DNA of 64,000 nt from Tetrahymena thermophila SB210 (taxonomy: Eukaryota; Ciliophora; Oligohymenophorea; Hymenostomatida; Tetrahymenidae), in assembly GCF_000189635.1 (NCBI RefSeq), contig NW_002476508.1, positions 62,001-126,000 on the forward strand, written 5' to 3'. Shown in pieces: positions 39,214-52,300 of the stretch. The notes beneath the pieces were generated by a model, which had not been told where the DNA came from, ran no database searches, and saw only the letters and a list, made by a program, of their open reading frames with translations. The translations under genes and the position numbers were made by a program. The stretch's first letter is position 1. The number at the start of each line of letters is the position of its first letter.

Positions 39214-41936
39214 TCAGATCTTTTTATTTTCATTTTTATCATCAGCTAATTGTTTTAGCATTTAAAACTTTTGAATATATCTGTGATTTGTCAATTATAA
39301 ATTGGCTTATTTAGGAAGGCTCTTAAAGCTAGACTCGCTTATACTTCTTGTTTTTTTATTGATAATTATCTTAGGAGGAGGTGGTGGACATATTACTGGC
39401 AATTTAATATAACTCACATCTTTTTAAAGATTTTTTTCTTAGCTTGTATCGGTTTAAAGCTAAGCAACACTAGAATAAGAGTATCCTGTAGATTCGTATC
39501 TAGACTGATTATTATAGTTGATATTTTATTTTAATTGATCGATTTTCTTAAAAGAAAGATTGTAATAACTTATTTATTAGTCAGATTATAATCTTTTTAG
39601 ATTTTTTAAAGATTAGGATTTTTTTAAATCTGTAAAATTGCATTAATCTTTTAATGGTTTTATTTTATTTTAATTTTTATCGTTTTCACTTTCATTTTAT
39701 CCCATTTCTTCGAAAAGGCTAGAAAAATTTCTTGATTTTTGTTTTGGATGCTATTTATTTATATTATCAAAAGGCTCATATTGCTCATCTGGAATTTCTG
39801 TTAAAAATTGAGCTATTTCTACAACTGATTAGTCTTGGTTTTCTTCAGTTGGAAGAGTTTTTATTTTAGGGTTTATCATGCTTTCTTCTTATTTTTGTCC
39901 TTCAAGTGATGTTTATAGAGCTCTAAAGTCTTTATACAATGGATTTTATTAATGAGAATAGTTTTAGTTTTAAAGAATTAGTTGTAATTTATTTGGGATA
40001 GACTTATTTTAGATAGAAGTCAAACTATTTTCTTAATTATCAGCATTATTTTCGCAAAATGACTTTTTGTACTTAATTTTATAAGTAGATTTTAACCTAA
40101 ATAAATAAGGATCATAAGGCATTTTATAAGTTCCTTCAGGATACATGTGCTCAGATAAGTTAGGAAATCTAAAATTCTCTTTTGGGATTTGTTTGAATAT
40201 TCTTTAGTTTTCTTCACTAGTTTTAGCAATTATCTCAGTTTATCTAGTGATATCATTTGCAATTATTAAATCTTATTATCTTTTCAAATATTTTTCTGAG
40301 AAATGTTTATTTAACTTCAAGTGTGATTGTAATTCAGCTGCATAAGTTTATTGCTCACTAAAAAATTTATCTACCACTTCTTATGTATGCTAATCATTTA
40401 TATATATTAATTTATTATTGCTAGCTTGTTCAATCAGTTCTTCTCTAGCATGCCTGCTCTATAATTTAGCTTAGGCAGTAAGTTTTAAATTTTGTAAATA
40501 TCCCTCAACGTGCACTTCTTCTAATAAAAGCTTTTATTTTTAAATATTAAATTAATAATCAATCATATATAAAATTAATTAATTTTATTTTATACTTTGT
40601 AATCAATTTTAAGAAGAGTTACTGTTTAAGATAAAACAACAGCAGAATTAGTTCTTTTGCATCCATTGAAAAATATATCTTCTTCACCAAACAGTTGACC
40701 TTTTGAATAGATTGTCAATTTAATGACATGCTATATTTTTAAAGTATTTCCTACTGAATTGCTAGGTACTTATTACTTTTAGGCTAATTGATCAAATTCT
40801 TCAAGCTCTTACCCTTCACTTTCTTTCTTTTCTTTTAAGTAACGAAAGTTTTTTTTTTTGGAAATCTTTTCGTCAATTAAAATCTGTGAAGGACTCTTTT
40901 TTTAAATGATTTCTACTTCGCCATCGAGTACCAAATACAAAAAGGGATCTAATTGATTTTAATTATAAATTGTTTGTTTTCTTGAATAAGACAATTATTC
41001 ACTGTTTCATAAAATTCTTTGAATTGTTAACAAATGGATTCCTTTGAAAAAAGGTTTTATTTCTACTATTTTTTAGTCTATTTTTTCTTAAATTTAATTT
41101 TTGGCTTCTTTCACAGCTTCTAAAGATAAGCAGAGCACAGTGGCTTTTGATTCTTAAAGCTAGCTTCCTCCTATTGCAAATGCTTTTTTCTTTTAAGTGT
41201 AGCCAAAATCAGTTCCTTTAATTTGTAATGTTTCAATTTTTTTATAGAGTAAAACTCCATTTGCATCAAAGACGCGGATTTTTCCTTTTTCTTCATCAAT
41301 TTTTTTGAATGCATCCAATTAAATTTCTTCATTTTTCTTTCTTTAGAAAAGCATTTCTTATTCTGAAATAACATTTTCCTTGTCATAGTATCTTTTCTTT
41401 TTTTTGCTTTATTCTTTTTAGAGTTCTTCTTATTTTATCAATTCAGCTTCATTTTAAACTTCTTGAAAAGACTTAGGATAAAATATATCTATATACCCAT
41501 TTAATAAAATATAAAATTGCTATTATTCTTCATTAATCTTATAAATAACTTCTCCTTTGCTGACATATTTAATCTTCATAGAAGGTATTAGCATCATTAT
41601 AAAATCTTCATAAAACTAATTTGGAATCTCCATTCCTTAAATTATTTAAGTATAGCCTAAAAAATTAATCACTTTCTACAAATCCTCTTGACTTTTTTAT
41701 TCAGATTTTAGAATTATATCTATGAAATCCTTCATTTAAAAAAACTTCTTAATCAATAAAAATAAAATTTAGTTTTAAATTACTTAAAAAATATGAGGAA
41801 GATCTTTGGGTGCAGGATAGAATTTTTCTTTCCTTCCCTTTATCTTTGAGAGTTTGTACTCTTAATATTTTAAATAATCTTCATTGTTGACGTTCTCATC
41901 TCTGATTTAGTTAATTTAGTTACTGTCTTTGTTCAT
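39214..41936 (-). CDS. Protein with two cyclic-nucleotide-binding domains, carrying one in-frame TGA
   Basis: Two exons (41936-40596 and 40530-39214, 65-nt intron) give 885 codons open except for one TGA, codon 310 (41007-41009). A first cNBD lies near residues 100-190 (YVSKGEVIYKINEEQQQFYI, LLNGYIDIF). A second begins at about PFFKGIHLL and continues, after the TGA, through SRKQTIYNQ, FLYLVLDGEVEII and GQLFGEEDIF. The C-terminal half is Gln/Lys/Ser-rich with a Pro run near its end. In the second cNBD the spacing across the TGA fits the usual domain length, so the codon sits inside helix sequence rather than at a natural end. Such proteins bind cAMP or cGMP; kinase regulatory subunits also carry two cNBDs, but no inhibitor or dimerisation motif is seen. 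The TGA could be sequence error, a null allele or recoding. Confidence 0.75.
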
Positions 41937-43572
41937 TTTTATAATAAATTGTTTTGTTGTTTAATTAATTAAGTAATCAATCAATAAATATATAGATTGA
42001 ATAATTGGTTTATAAAAAATTTTAATAGCTGTCCTTCCAAAATCAGTAAGTTAATTATTTTGTAAATATTTCCTTATTGTAAGTTAAAAACAATTAATTT
42101 CAAGTTTCGTAATAACCAATCTGTAAAGATATCAAAATAATTTAAATCAGTAGTTAAAATTATTTTAATAAACTCTTATTAGTAAGTATTTCCAAAATAA
42201 TTCATAAAAGTATAAATGAAAAGAAGAAAAAAAAAATTTGAGTATTCAGTAATTTAGTTTGTTTAAAAGAAATTTATCAAAGCAAAGTTCCAAAAAATAC
42301 CACAAATTTTAGATATTAATAAAGGAGAGAATTTTAAAATATCCACAAAAAATAATACTTACCAGCTTATCAAAAAAAAAAAAAAATCTGCCAGAAATAA
42401 TCTTTATCCACTTAATTATATTTTTTAAAATTACATTTCAAAATTTCAAAATAAAATATTTAATTCAAAGTTAAAAATATTTTTACTAAAATTCATTTGA
42501 ATAATTTAAAAAAAATATTTTGAATGAAATTAATAAAATATTTTAAAAATGTAATAAATGAAAGAATAAAAATATAAAATTATATTATTTATTTTTTATT
42601 TATTGTAAATTAAAAAAAATAGATTGAGGATAATGTAAAATAAATAAATGACTTGTGGATATTTTATTGAAATTAAAGAGAAAATAAAACAATTTTTTTA
42701 AGTAAGAATTTATTAATTTTTTCTTCTGAATTTTTATTTTGAAAAAACGATATGAATGAACAAATTGATTGCTATTTGATATATTCATATTTAACCATTT
42801 TAACAATTATTCTAAAAATATTGAATTTTATTTACGAATTAATAAGTAAATAAATTTGGTTAAGGAAATTAATTAATTTACTATAAAAACATCAAAATTT
42901 ATATTAAAAGTTGCTTTTTGCAAAATATTTATTTAGAATTAAACATAATTTATTTTGTATTATGCAATTAATGAAAAAGGTTTATAATTAAATAAATAAA
43001 ATGTTAAATATAAATTATTTATTAATTTTTTTTAAAAAATTATTTTTAAAAATTGTTTATTAATTTAAAAAATGCTTAGATCTAAATAAAATATCCCATC
43101 CCATATTCATTTTTTATCAATTAGATTTTTTACAAATTTAAAAAATGAAAGCAAACAAATAATCATCTTTCACACCTTTGTGAAGGGTTTATTAATTTTT
43201 GATAAAAAAAATACATATTTGTTTAATAATATTTGTATCAATGGATAATAGCTTCTGAGAAAATAATTTTAAATCAAATGAATGAAAAAAATAAAAAATG
43301 TCAAATAATAAAATAATGGCAAATGAATGAAATATAATAATTCTTAGCAAAATAGAATGAAAAAAGATGAGAGAACTACTAAGTTTAATAAAGACTAAAT
43401 TAATTAAGGCGAATTAATTTTTAGATAGGAAGGAAAGGATAATAAAAAGTAAAAGGGAAAAATAAAGGACTAATTCAAAGATACTGTTGGAAGGTCGAAA
43501 GCATAATTAAAAGAAAAAAGGATAAAAATTAATCTAAAATCAAATATAAAAAACAAAGACATAAGTAAAGAA
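41937..43572. promoter_or_regulatory. Upstream region shared by the divergent cNBD gene and RPS16
   Basis: About 1.6 kb between two start codons that point away from each other. The last ~250 bp before RPS16 are strongly purine-rich on the plus strand (aaagg, gaaagg runs), perhaps leader sequence of the ribosomal protein mRNA. No defined promoter motif was identified. A frame at 42600-42806 is AT-rich and not credible as a gene. Confidence 0.4.
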
Positions 43573-44993
43573 ATGAGCCAATAAAAGCCTCAATTAGTCC
43601 AAACTTTCGGCAGAAAGAAAAACGCCGTCGCTGTTGCCTCCGTCAGACCTGGTAAGGGTCTCCTCAAGGTCAACGGTTCCCCCATTGATATGATCAACCC
43701 CTAGATCCTCCAAGCTAAGATCTACGAACCCATCCTCTTACTCGGTCAATAGAAGTTCGCTAACCTCGACATTAGAATCAGAGTTAGAGGTTCTGGTTAC
43801 ACCTCTTAAGTCTATGCCATCAGACAAGCTCTCTCCAAGGGTATCGTTGCTTACCACGCTAAGTAATTAAACAATATCATTTATTTAGAAATGTTTTGAA
43901 ATGCAAACGAGATTGATTGATTGATTAATTGACTGATCATTTACCATTCAATAAAAAATCAATACAATTTTGCTCCTTTTAGCATTCTTATTAAATCCAG
44001 ATTAAAATAAAAAAGATAAAAGTCATTTTTATTACCATCAATCATAATTTTATTATTTAACTCAATATTTTTACGGGAATGCGCATGTAGTTTGCTACAA
44101 ATTACTCAAAAAGGAAAATAATAACTAACTATTAGCTTGAATTTAGATTAGTAGATATCTATAAATATAAAGCAAATCTAGCAGTTTAGTTGAATTTAAT
44201 CAGCTAATAAGTTAACAAATCTAGGCAAAGAACTTTCAAATATTAATATACTAATATAGAGGTTCTAAAAATAAAGGAATTACAAATGTATTTCTTAGAT
44301 ACTCTTGCAAAATCTAATAGCAAGGTTAGGAAACGAAGAATAACAAAAAATAAAGCATAGTAAACTCCTAAAATAATTGATATTCTGGATAAGATTCATA
44401 AATATTTATCAATAGCGATAAAAGAGCAAATGATAGAGCAATTATTCAGAAATTTATAAAAAAACAAAAGGAAAATTAAAATTATTAAACTAATAAGGAG
44501 TTAGTATGATGTAAATAAGTCTAAAAAGGATAGCTTGAGTAATTTAAAAAGCTGCTACTTAAAATTTTTTAGGATCCAAAGAAAAGTTTATGTTTGAGTT
44601 AAATAAATAAATAGCTAATTACAAGGCAAATTACTCAATAAATGTATCATAAATCTTAAATAAGATTATTGTTCAAAGCAAATAACGAGTATTTTAAAAT
44701 TATGAAAGATTGATTGGTTTTAAATCTGCAATAAAAGCTAAGGAGAAGTTTAGCAAATTTTATAAAAAAAAAACATATTTTAAATTTTCAAAACTCATTA
44801 TTTATTTTTTGATTTACTAACTAACTTACTAATTAAAAAATTTAGATACGTCGATGAAAACTCCAAGAGAGAAATCAAGGAATAATTGATGCAATACGAC
44901 AGATCCCTCTTGGTTGCCGATCCCAGAAGAATGGAACCCAAGAAGTGTGGTGGTAGAGGTGCCAGATCTAAAATGCAAAAGGCTTACAGATGA
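43573..44993 (+). CDS. RPS16: 40S ribosomal protein S16 (uS9)
   Basis: Two exons (43573-43862 and 44846-44993) join through a split AAG/AAA Lys codon to a 145-residue protein of normal family length. Diagnostic segments are [78 protein letters not shown] and the C-terminal KMQKAYR, the conserved tail that reaches the P-site tRNA. uS9 is part of the small-subunit head. Codon use differs sharply from the neighbours: many C-ending codons (GTC, GCC, TCC, CTC), as expected of a very highly expressed ciliate gene. The 983-bp intron is long for this window and contains a coding-like frame on the same strand (see 44085-44889). Confidence 0.98.
44085..44889 (+). other. Coding-like frame nested in the RPS16 intron
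   Basis: From an ATG at 44085 the frame is open for 151 codons and can be spliced (34-nt intron 44539-44572, gtaattt..tttttag) in phase to a second frame ending at TGA 44887-44889, 44 bp inside RPS16 exon 2 but out of its frame; total 256 residues. Unspliced, it ends at TGA 44595-44597 with 170 residues. The predicted protein is very basic and helical ([59 protein letters not shown]). The sense strand is A-rich like exons rather than T-rich like most introns here. No family was recognised. With a single stop codon, chance remains possible. Confidence 0.3.
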
Positions 44994-46668
44994 AAACCTT
45001 TCTATTATAATAAATACTTTTTAATTGTTATAAATTGCGATAATATAAAAAATAACTATTAATACTTATAATAATACAAGGTTTTTATGTTTTCTCAGTC
45101 TAAATATGTTATTTAAACTAAATTTGAAGATATCATATTACTAAACACTCTCCTCACTATTTATTTAAATTCAAACTCATTCATTCATTAATACTTGTTT
45201 GTTAAATTACTTTCATTTTTTTCAAATCAATTGTTTTTGCAGCATTTTATTAATAATTAAATAAATAATTTTGTTTCTAAAAGCATATTTTGAGTATAAA
45301 AATACAACTCAAGTTGCCATATAAAAATAAATGCAGACAGACAGACTCTCTGATATTCATTTAGAATATTAAAAACTAAAAGAAGAAAATATTTTTGAAG
45401 GAATACATTGATTTTTCAATAAAATCATCTCTGATTTTTATAATTATGAATTCAAATCTCAAATAATATGAATACACATTTCTAAAATAAAATAAATGTT
45501 TCTAACAACACACACTTGTTTCCTTTTAAAAATTATAATTATATATAAAAATCTATTTTATTTAAGCATATCTTATTTTAAAAGTAAATTAGATTTTCTA
45601 AGAAGTTAATCATTTAAGATATACTAATATTTGATTGATATTTTTATTGTTTTAAATAAATTTCTAAAAATAATTAATAAAAATTTTAAATAAACTGCCA
45701 TGAATAATGCTAGACAAAATTTGCAAAACACACAGAAAGTATGCTATTTGCAATTTTAGGATTAATTTAATCATATAAATAATAGTTGTTAAAAATATAT
45801 AAATATAATAAAAATTGGTTGAATATAAACATAGTGATTAAATACTGAATTCGATTATATTTTTGTAAATATTAAGAAGTGATTGACTTATTTAAATCTG
45901 TATCTTTCATCGATTTAATCTATAATAACTGATTTATAGGTTTGTTTAATTGTATGTATGTAAGAATGCAATTTTGAATCTAACTATCTTTCTTTTAAAA
46001 TTAAAACCTTATCACTCTAACTTAGTAATAATTAATGTTTCTATAGCAAGCACTATTGAGCAAATTTATTTATACTTTTTTTAGCAATGTTTTCTAGGTT
46101 GTGTTAGTTAAATTCAATTTAATGATATGCATTTTAATTAATAGAGGAAGGTATCTTTAGCATTAATTGATTTTTTAGAATTTTTTGAGTTGAGAGACTA
46201 TCAATTAATTATAGAAATAAATAGCTTGTTTGCTGCTCAAAATAGATGAATTTTTGATGATAAGAGATTTATTATTTTGAAATAGGTTTCCAATATTTTA
46301 CAATATTGATCGAATGATAATAATATAAATATAAAGACTAGTCGAAAAGCAATTCAGTACTGATGATTCAGCCAAATTTTATACAAATACATATTTTTAA
46401 CAATTTATCTGATTGTTATCGTTCGTTTGTTTTGAAAGCGATTGAATAAAATTTTATTTTCATAAGTTAGCAGCTGTTTTATATCGAGCTAATAACTAAA
46501 TAAGTAAATATGTTAAATATTTATTTATTTTTTTATTTCAAGTTAGTTTGTTGTCTGTCATAAATCAATCAAGCACTTATTAATGAGGTGTAATAAAAAT
46601 TTTATATGTGTTAGTTGCATCATTCACAATAAGAATGAGCCTTAATAAAAGAGAGTAGATCTTTAAAC
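44994..46668. other. Intergenic stretch between convergent RPS16 and RRM genes
   Basis: About 1.7 kb of AT-rich DNA with no supported gene; both flanking genes end here, so it carries their 3' untranslated regions. Confidence 0.6.
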
Positions 46669-47723
46669 TCAGTTAATTAATAAAACCTCCAATTCTTAAT
46701 TTTCTAATGTGGCTTCATTATAATTTTGAACAAAGGTTTGTGCATCACTAAGCTAGTAATATGATATTTCAGCTTCTATTAATTTCTATTACAAAAAAAA
46801 CATTTAAGTAATTAATTTAATTTCAAAATCTAAAATATTAATAAGAGGCCAATTATTAGTAGGCAATAAATATAATAAGTAAATAAATACAGAGTCAGAG
46901 TTGCAATTAAATGTGGTAGTAATTGAGTCAACTTTAACTTATTCTTTATCAGAGGCAAGTTCCTATTGGGATAAAAATTATTGTTTTATAATTTTATTGA
47001 TAAATTAAATGGTTAGTTACATATATTTCATGAGAATTAATGCTAGAAGGAAGATTCTTAACCTTTACTGTGTAGAGTTTCTTAGGAATGGTCACTTTCT
47101 TACCCTTTTATTATAAGAAAATATACAGTAAATAATATGTTTTAGACAAAAATGTAAAATTAGATATAAATCAGTATATTTTACGGCATTTATTGTTAAC
47201 TGTCTTGGAGGATTTTGTGAATTAGAACCTTGGCCGAAATGAGAATCATTATGATTGTCATCTTTTCTCTTTAATATTGATTAGAAAAAAATTAAATTGA
47301 TTAGACACAATTGAGTTTAAGTTTAATGCAAAAGATAAAATGATATCAGAAACAAATTTTGGAATTAAGAAATGATTTATATGAGAAATTTTCTAATTCT
47401 ATTACTCCCTTTGATATAGGCTTTGAAATCTTCTTAACTTAATGATATCTATCTTTATTGTCGTTTTTTTCATATCTGTCTTCCTTATTGTTGCGGTAGT
47501 TATTATTTCTATTATTGTTGTTGTTATTATTATTATGAATATTGGGCTTATTGTTTGTTCTTTTAATGAATTTATTGCCATTATTGTTGTTGTTATTGTT
47601 GTTATTGTTGTTATTATTGTTATAGTTTCTCTTAAAGCCCTTGTTATTATTATTTTTATCGCTCTTTTTTTAGTTTTTCTTGTCTTCTTCAATAAATTCG
47701 TCTAAAGCTACTTCTTCACTCAT
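46669..47723 (-). CDS. RRM-domain RNA-binding protein, Aly/REF-like, with Asn-rich N-terminus
   Basis: Five exons (47723-47406, 47268-47185, 47104-47021, 46962-46891, 46785-46669), all in phase 0, encode 224 residues. Residues 1-~105 start MSEEVALDEFIEED and continue as an Asn-rich, Lys/Arg-containing tract. The RRM occupies the C-terminal half: RNP2-like LYTVKVKNLPSSI, then ELASDKEQVKVDSI, then RNP1-like IEAEISYYQL and DAQTFVQNYNEATLENQELE, closely following the Aly/REF pattern '[20 protein letters not shown]'. Aly/REF proteins couple splicing to mRNA export; the acidic start and basic tract are compatible with that, but the tract is mostly Asn repeats, so the assignment is tentative. The AT-rich segment 46786-46890 is treated as an intron because skipping it restores the domain. 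The frames at 47402-47705 are shadows of the Asn tract. Confidence 0.75.
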
Positions 47724-49359
47724 CTCTTTACTTTTTATACTATTTTCCTAATTTACTTTCTTTTTTTCTTTTGATTTTAAACAATTTATTTGTATATTTA
47801 TTTATGATTTGTATTCATTCACTTAATAATCTTCTTATTTTATTTATCAATTAATTATTTAATTAATTAATCAAATAATTGATAACTAATTTATTAATCT
47901 TATCTCTCATTTTTCTCTTCTACTCGCTTCTTAAATTTTCATTGAATCAATCATTCATTATTCAATAAATCTTATTATATATCTATCAAATAAAGCTTAA
48001 TGTATTTAAATCAATTAAATATTTATAAATTTAAGTTATCACAAACACAATCTATTAGTAATTACCAAAATGACACATAGGGACATTCCTACCTATTTAC
48101 TCTCTAATTCAACAAAAAAATATTTTATATATTTTCCTTCTGATAAATATTATTTTAAAGCATTCTTATCATTTTCTGAAATCTTGAAAGGTAAAATAAA
48201 AAATATTTTTTATGTATTTAATAAACTGATTTAAATAAAAATGAATTTAAATATTTATTTTTTATGCAAAAAGCCAAAAGAAACTACTTCCTATATAGTT
48301 ACAAATAAAAACAAATAGTTCAAAAATTCACTTTTATCTTAATAATTATTAAGCAATTTAGTGTTATTAATTTTTTTTAACTTTTAAATTCTATTTTTTT
48401 AAAAATTATTGTGTTATTTTTTTAATTATGATAATTAATAATTAAAAATCTAATTAAAAAGAATTTAAAATTTAATTTATTGCTTTGCTATGTAATATTT
48501 ATACTGAAAAGATATTATTAATACTTTAGATTATTCTTTTTGAGGAATTAACCTTTAAATTAATAAAAAACTAACCTTAAAATTTTCAATCAATCTAAAT
48601 AATTATAGTTGTTATTAGAATGAACTTTTTATATTAAAATCTATTTTTTTATTTTTATGAAATAAATTAATAATTTTTATTTGTAGAGAATAGCTTGAAT
48701 TATTTTTAATTTTATATAAAAAAGACGTAGACTATTTAATTATTTTATATTAGTTTATACATTAGATTTTACTTGATTCATAAAAATTATTCCAGATTTT
48801 TTATTTTATTGTGAAGGCATAGATTATTAAATTATTTTATTTTCGCATTTATATATTGAGACTTATTATAAATCTTGTAGAAGGTTTGTAAGGTCATTAC
48901 GAAGGGATTTAATTATTTCAATTTTACAATAATTTTTATTAGATGTTTATTTATGATTTGCAATTTATTACAAAATTAAAAGCATTAAAAAATTTTTTAA
49001 ATTACTTAAACCATTTCATTTTTCTAAAAATAGCTTGATTTTTTTCATAATAATAGAATTGTAATATTGATTTTTTATGATTGTTTTAAGACTAAAGGAG
49101 GAAGTATTTTGATAAATTCTAGTGTAACATTAAAATTACTTTGATTGTAGTGCCATAAACTAGCTCTTGAACAAATATTTGGTTAATAAATAAATATTTC
49201 GTATCAAAGCTTTGTTAGATTTATATCACTAAAGTTTTTTTTAATCATTTTCAACTTTAAAGTGCATAAGCAAAAAAAAACAAATATATTTAAGTAAAAT
49301 TAAAAAGGAATTTTAAAAGTTGTAATTTTAATAATATATAAAAATACAAAAACCTAAGG
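47724..49359. other. Intergenic stretch between the divergent RRM and TPC genes
   Basis: About 1.6 kb, AT-rich, no supported gene. The two neighbouring start codons face away from each other, so both upstream regions lie here. No named motif seen. Confidence 0.6.
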
Positions 49360-52300
49360 ATGTTTGATAAAGGTGTCCATTTTAGGGATAACGTTGATGT
49401 AATAACTATTCATCCTTATTAAAATTTTATGAATTTTAAATATTCAAAAGTCTTAAAGTCGAAGCAGGACTCAAAAATCAATTCTGAGTAGCTATTCAAT
49501 TAAGTAGAATTATAGAGAGTCTATTAATGAAACTTTAAACAGCGATGTAAGTGCAATAGCTAAATTAAGTGACTTTAAAGATTTACTAATTGGTAAAACA
49601 TTTTTAGCATTAAAAAGGAGTTTTTAGATAGATAAAACATTTTAATTATGTCTTTTTTTATCATAATATAGAGGCTAGAACTATTAATACAACAGAAAAA
49701 GGATTAAAAAGTATGAAAACTTACAACAAATTAACGCTGCTTAGATAATTCTCATTTGTAATATTAATCCTATTAGCTTTTTTCGAAAGGCCAATTTGGT
49801 GCACTAATCAATATAATGTAATTAATTAGCTCAAAGTCTTACTCACTTACTTAATCTTATTTTTAATGAGGATTTTAGATAAATCAACAAACTCAAAATG
49901 TGATTTGTAATTTATTGACTAATGACTTATTTATTAACTAATATATAGGATTATTGTAGAGTATCGCCAGAGGGAGTAAGGATACCTACTTCAAACATTC
50001 CCTACATTTAAATACAATATTATTATCCGATTGAAATACTTGTTGTGTGTTTTTTGACTTACAATAGGTATTTAAACTAGTCCTTTCTTAAAGTTAATAA
50101 ATAAAAGTATTGGTTTTATACAATTATTACGATTACATTAGTTCTTATTACTGAAGATATTGTTAAAGCAACGTATGATGCCTATCCTATAAACATTTCT
50201 TTATTTCTAAAGCCTCTTTACTTCATTTCATTTAAGTAAATTGAAAAAAAAATTTTGATACAATAAATTTAACTCAAAATAAATTTTTTTAATAGCCGCA
50301 TTTTGAGGAGAACCATAAAGATATATGCAAAGATCATTTAAAAAGTTCTTCCTATATTTATAATAATTGCCTTAAATATAATGTTTTTTGCTCTTTTGGG
50401 AAGAATTATTTTTTACAGTAAATCTCTATAAAAAGCTTTTAGAAAATTTATATTTAAATTATACTAAAAATTTAAAAAAAGACTAACAAAATGAAAACTA
50501 CTTTGATAACTTTTTCGATTCTTGGTTTAACTTTACAGTGTTATAAACTACAAGTAATTTTCCTGATGTTATGATGCAGTATTACAACGAACACAGATGG
50601 GCTCCTATCGTATTTGTGACATTTCTATTAATAAATCTTATTTTGTTACTTAACACAGTTTTGGCTGTTTTCTACTCAAATTATAAAAAAGAAATGGAAA
50701 ATGATACTAAAAAATTCTTCTTCAAAAACAAAGAAAAAATTCATGAATATATTAATAAATACATAATAACAAATCCAAATAAAGCTTTAAGTAAATAAAA
50801 TTAGCAACTTCTACAAAGTTTCTTGTAAATATTTACAAAAAGATTTCATCTAAATTAAAGCTAAATAAACTTTTTAAATTAATCAGGAAATTTCATGTTA
50901 GAAATTAGCACTTCTCAGCAAGTGAATAATTCAAACTTTCATAAGATCTTGAAATTAAGACATATTCTAAGTCATGGATTCTAAGATTATTTAGAAGTTT
51001 TCAATGGAATATTTTTACAGGCTGCTTGAGCTTGTTTAACTTTACAGTTTTGTATATCATGGTACCATCTTTGTCATAAAAAACAGATTTGGATTTATGG
51101 GCTAATGTGAATTTTTGCATTAATCTAGTTTATTTCTTTGAATAATTGATTCAGCTCATCATATTTTGTAAGTTAAATTCAATTTTAATTAAATAATTAA
51201 TTAATATTTTATTTTTATTAATTAATTATCAGCAAAAAAATACTTCAAGGTTAAGAAATACTATATTTTTGACTTTTTTGCTTCGATAGTTATAATTACT
51301 TTATTATTAATATATTATTTTACTGGAGAAGACAGTGTATTGCCTTACTGCATGTACTTAATATGCACTAGATTAATTAGATTTATTTTTATCTTATTTA
51401 AATTCGAGTCTATCAAAACTATTTTTAGAACTGTCTATGAGTTTGTTCCTTTGTTTGTGAACTTATTTGGTGTTCTCATCATCATGTTCTTTTTTTTTTC
51501 AGCTTTAGGTATTTAAATTTATTATTTGTGCATATTTTAACTATCATGAAATATAATAAAAATCTAGGACAACATATATTTGGTGGAAAGATGACCTATA
51601 GCTATCAAGCATAAATAGATGAAGAATTACATACTGAATATTATGTTTTAAATAATTTCAATGATTAGGCTACTTCTCTAGTATTGCTTTTTGAGTTACT
51701 AATTGTCAATAATTGGATGCTTAATGTAAAAAAAATAATTTGAATAAAAAAAGATTATATTTTTTTACCAGTATTTTTGAAAGTTTTTAAATATTGTAAA
51801 CATTCATGAAGCAAATTCATATTTATTTTATAAAAATTTACAAATCAACCCATAGTTTTTATCAACACCATATGTAAATTTAGAGTTTAAGGTGTATTAA
51901 AAAATGAAGATTTATAGTGTATATTAATTTTAAGAGTGATTTAATAGTTGAAATAATAAAATAGGTCTAAGCTCACTAAATTATCATGGGAACAAAAAAT
52001 GTGAGATATTTCTTCATACTGTGGTATATCGTATCTGTTGTAGTTTGTATGAATATTATGGTTGCATTTATTATAGATCATTTAGTCAATAAGTTTAACG
52101 ACTCTGATAATTAAAATGATTCTGCTTATAATTATGTGCAATAATAAATACATGAGTAAAAGTAATTGAACAAGCAACATTCTTTAAAGTTCTCTATCTT
52201 CTCTTAATAATCAGAAGATATTTTTCAAGAATAGCGAAATACATTACCACACAATAATGATGTAAAAAATAAACAATAATATTTTTAAAATTAATTTCTT

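Noticed and set aside
40999-41028. A 30-nt GT..AG intron that would remove the in-frame TGA of the cNBD gene
   Set aside because: It would delete residues that align with the first helix segment of the second cNBD, and 30 nt is shorter than every supported intron here. Kept only as an alternative.
41171-41386. Lys-rich 71-residue minus-strand frame
   Set aside because: Off-frame shadow within exon 1 of the cNBD gene.
47402-47705. Thr/Ile-rich and Val/Ile-rich frames on both strands
   Set aside because: Products of the Asn-codon repeat of the RRM gene read in wrong frames.
50792-50805. A 14-nt intron in the TPC gene to link two frames
   Set aside because: Implausibly short; a 62-nt intron (50825-50886) with proper ends restores the frame instead.
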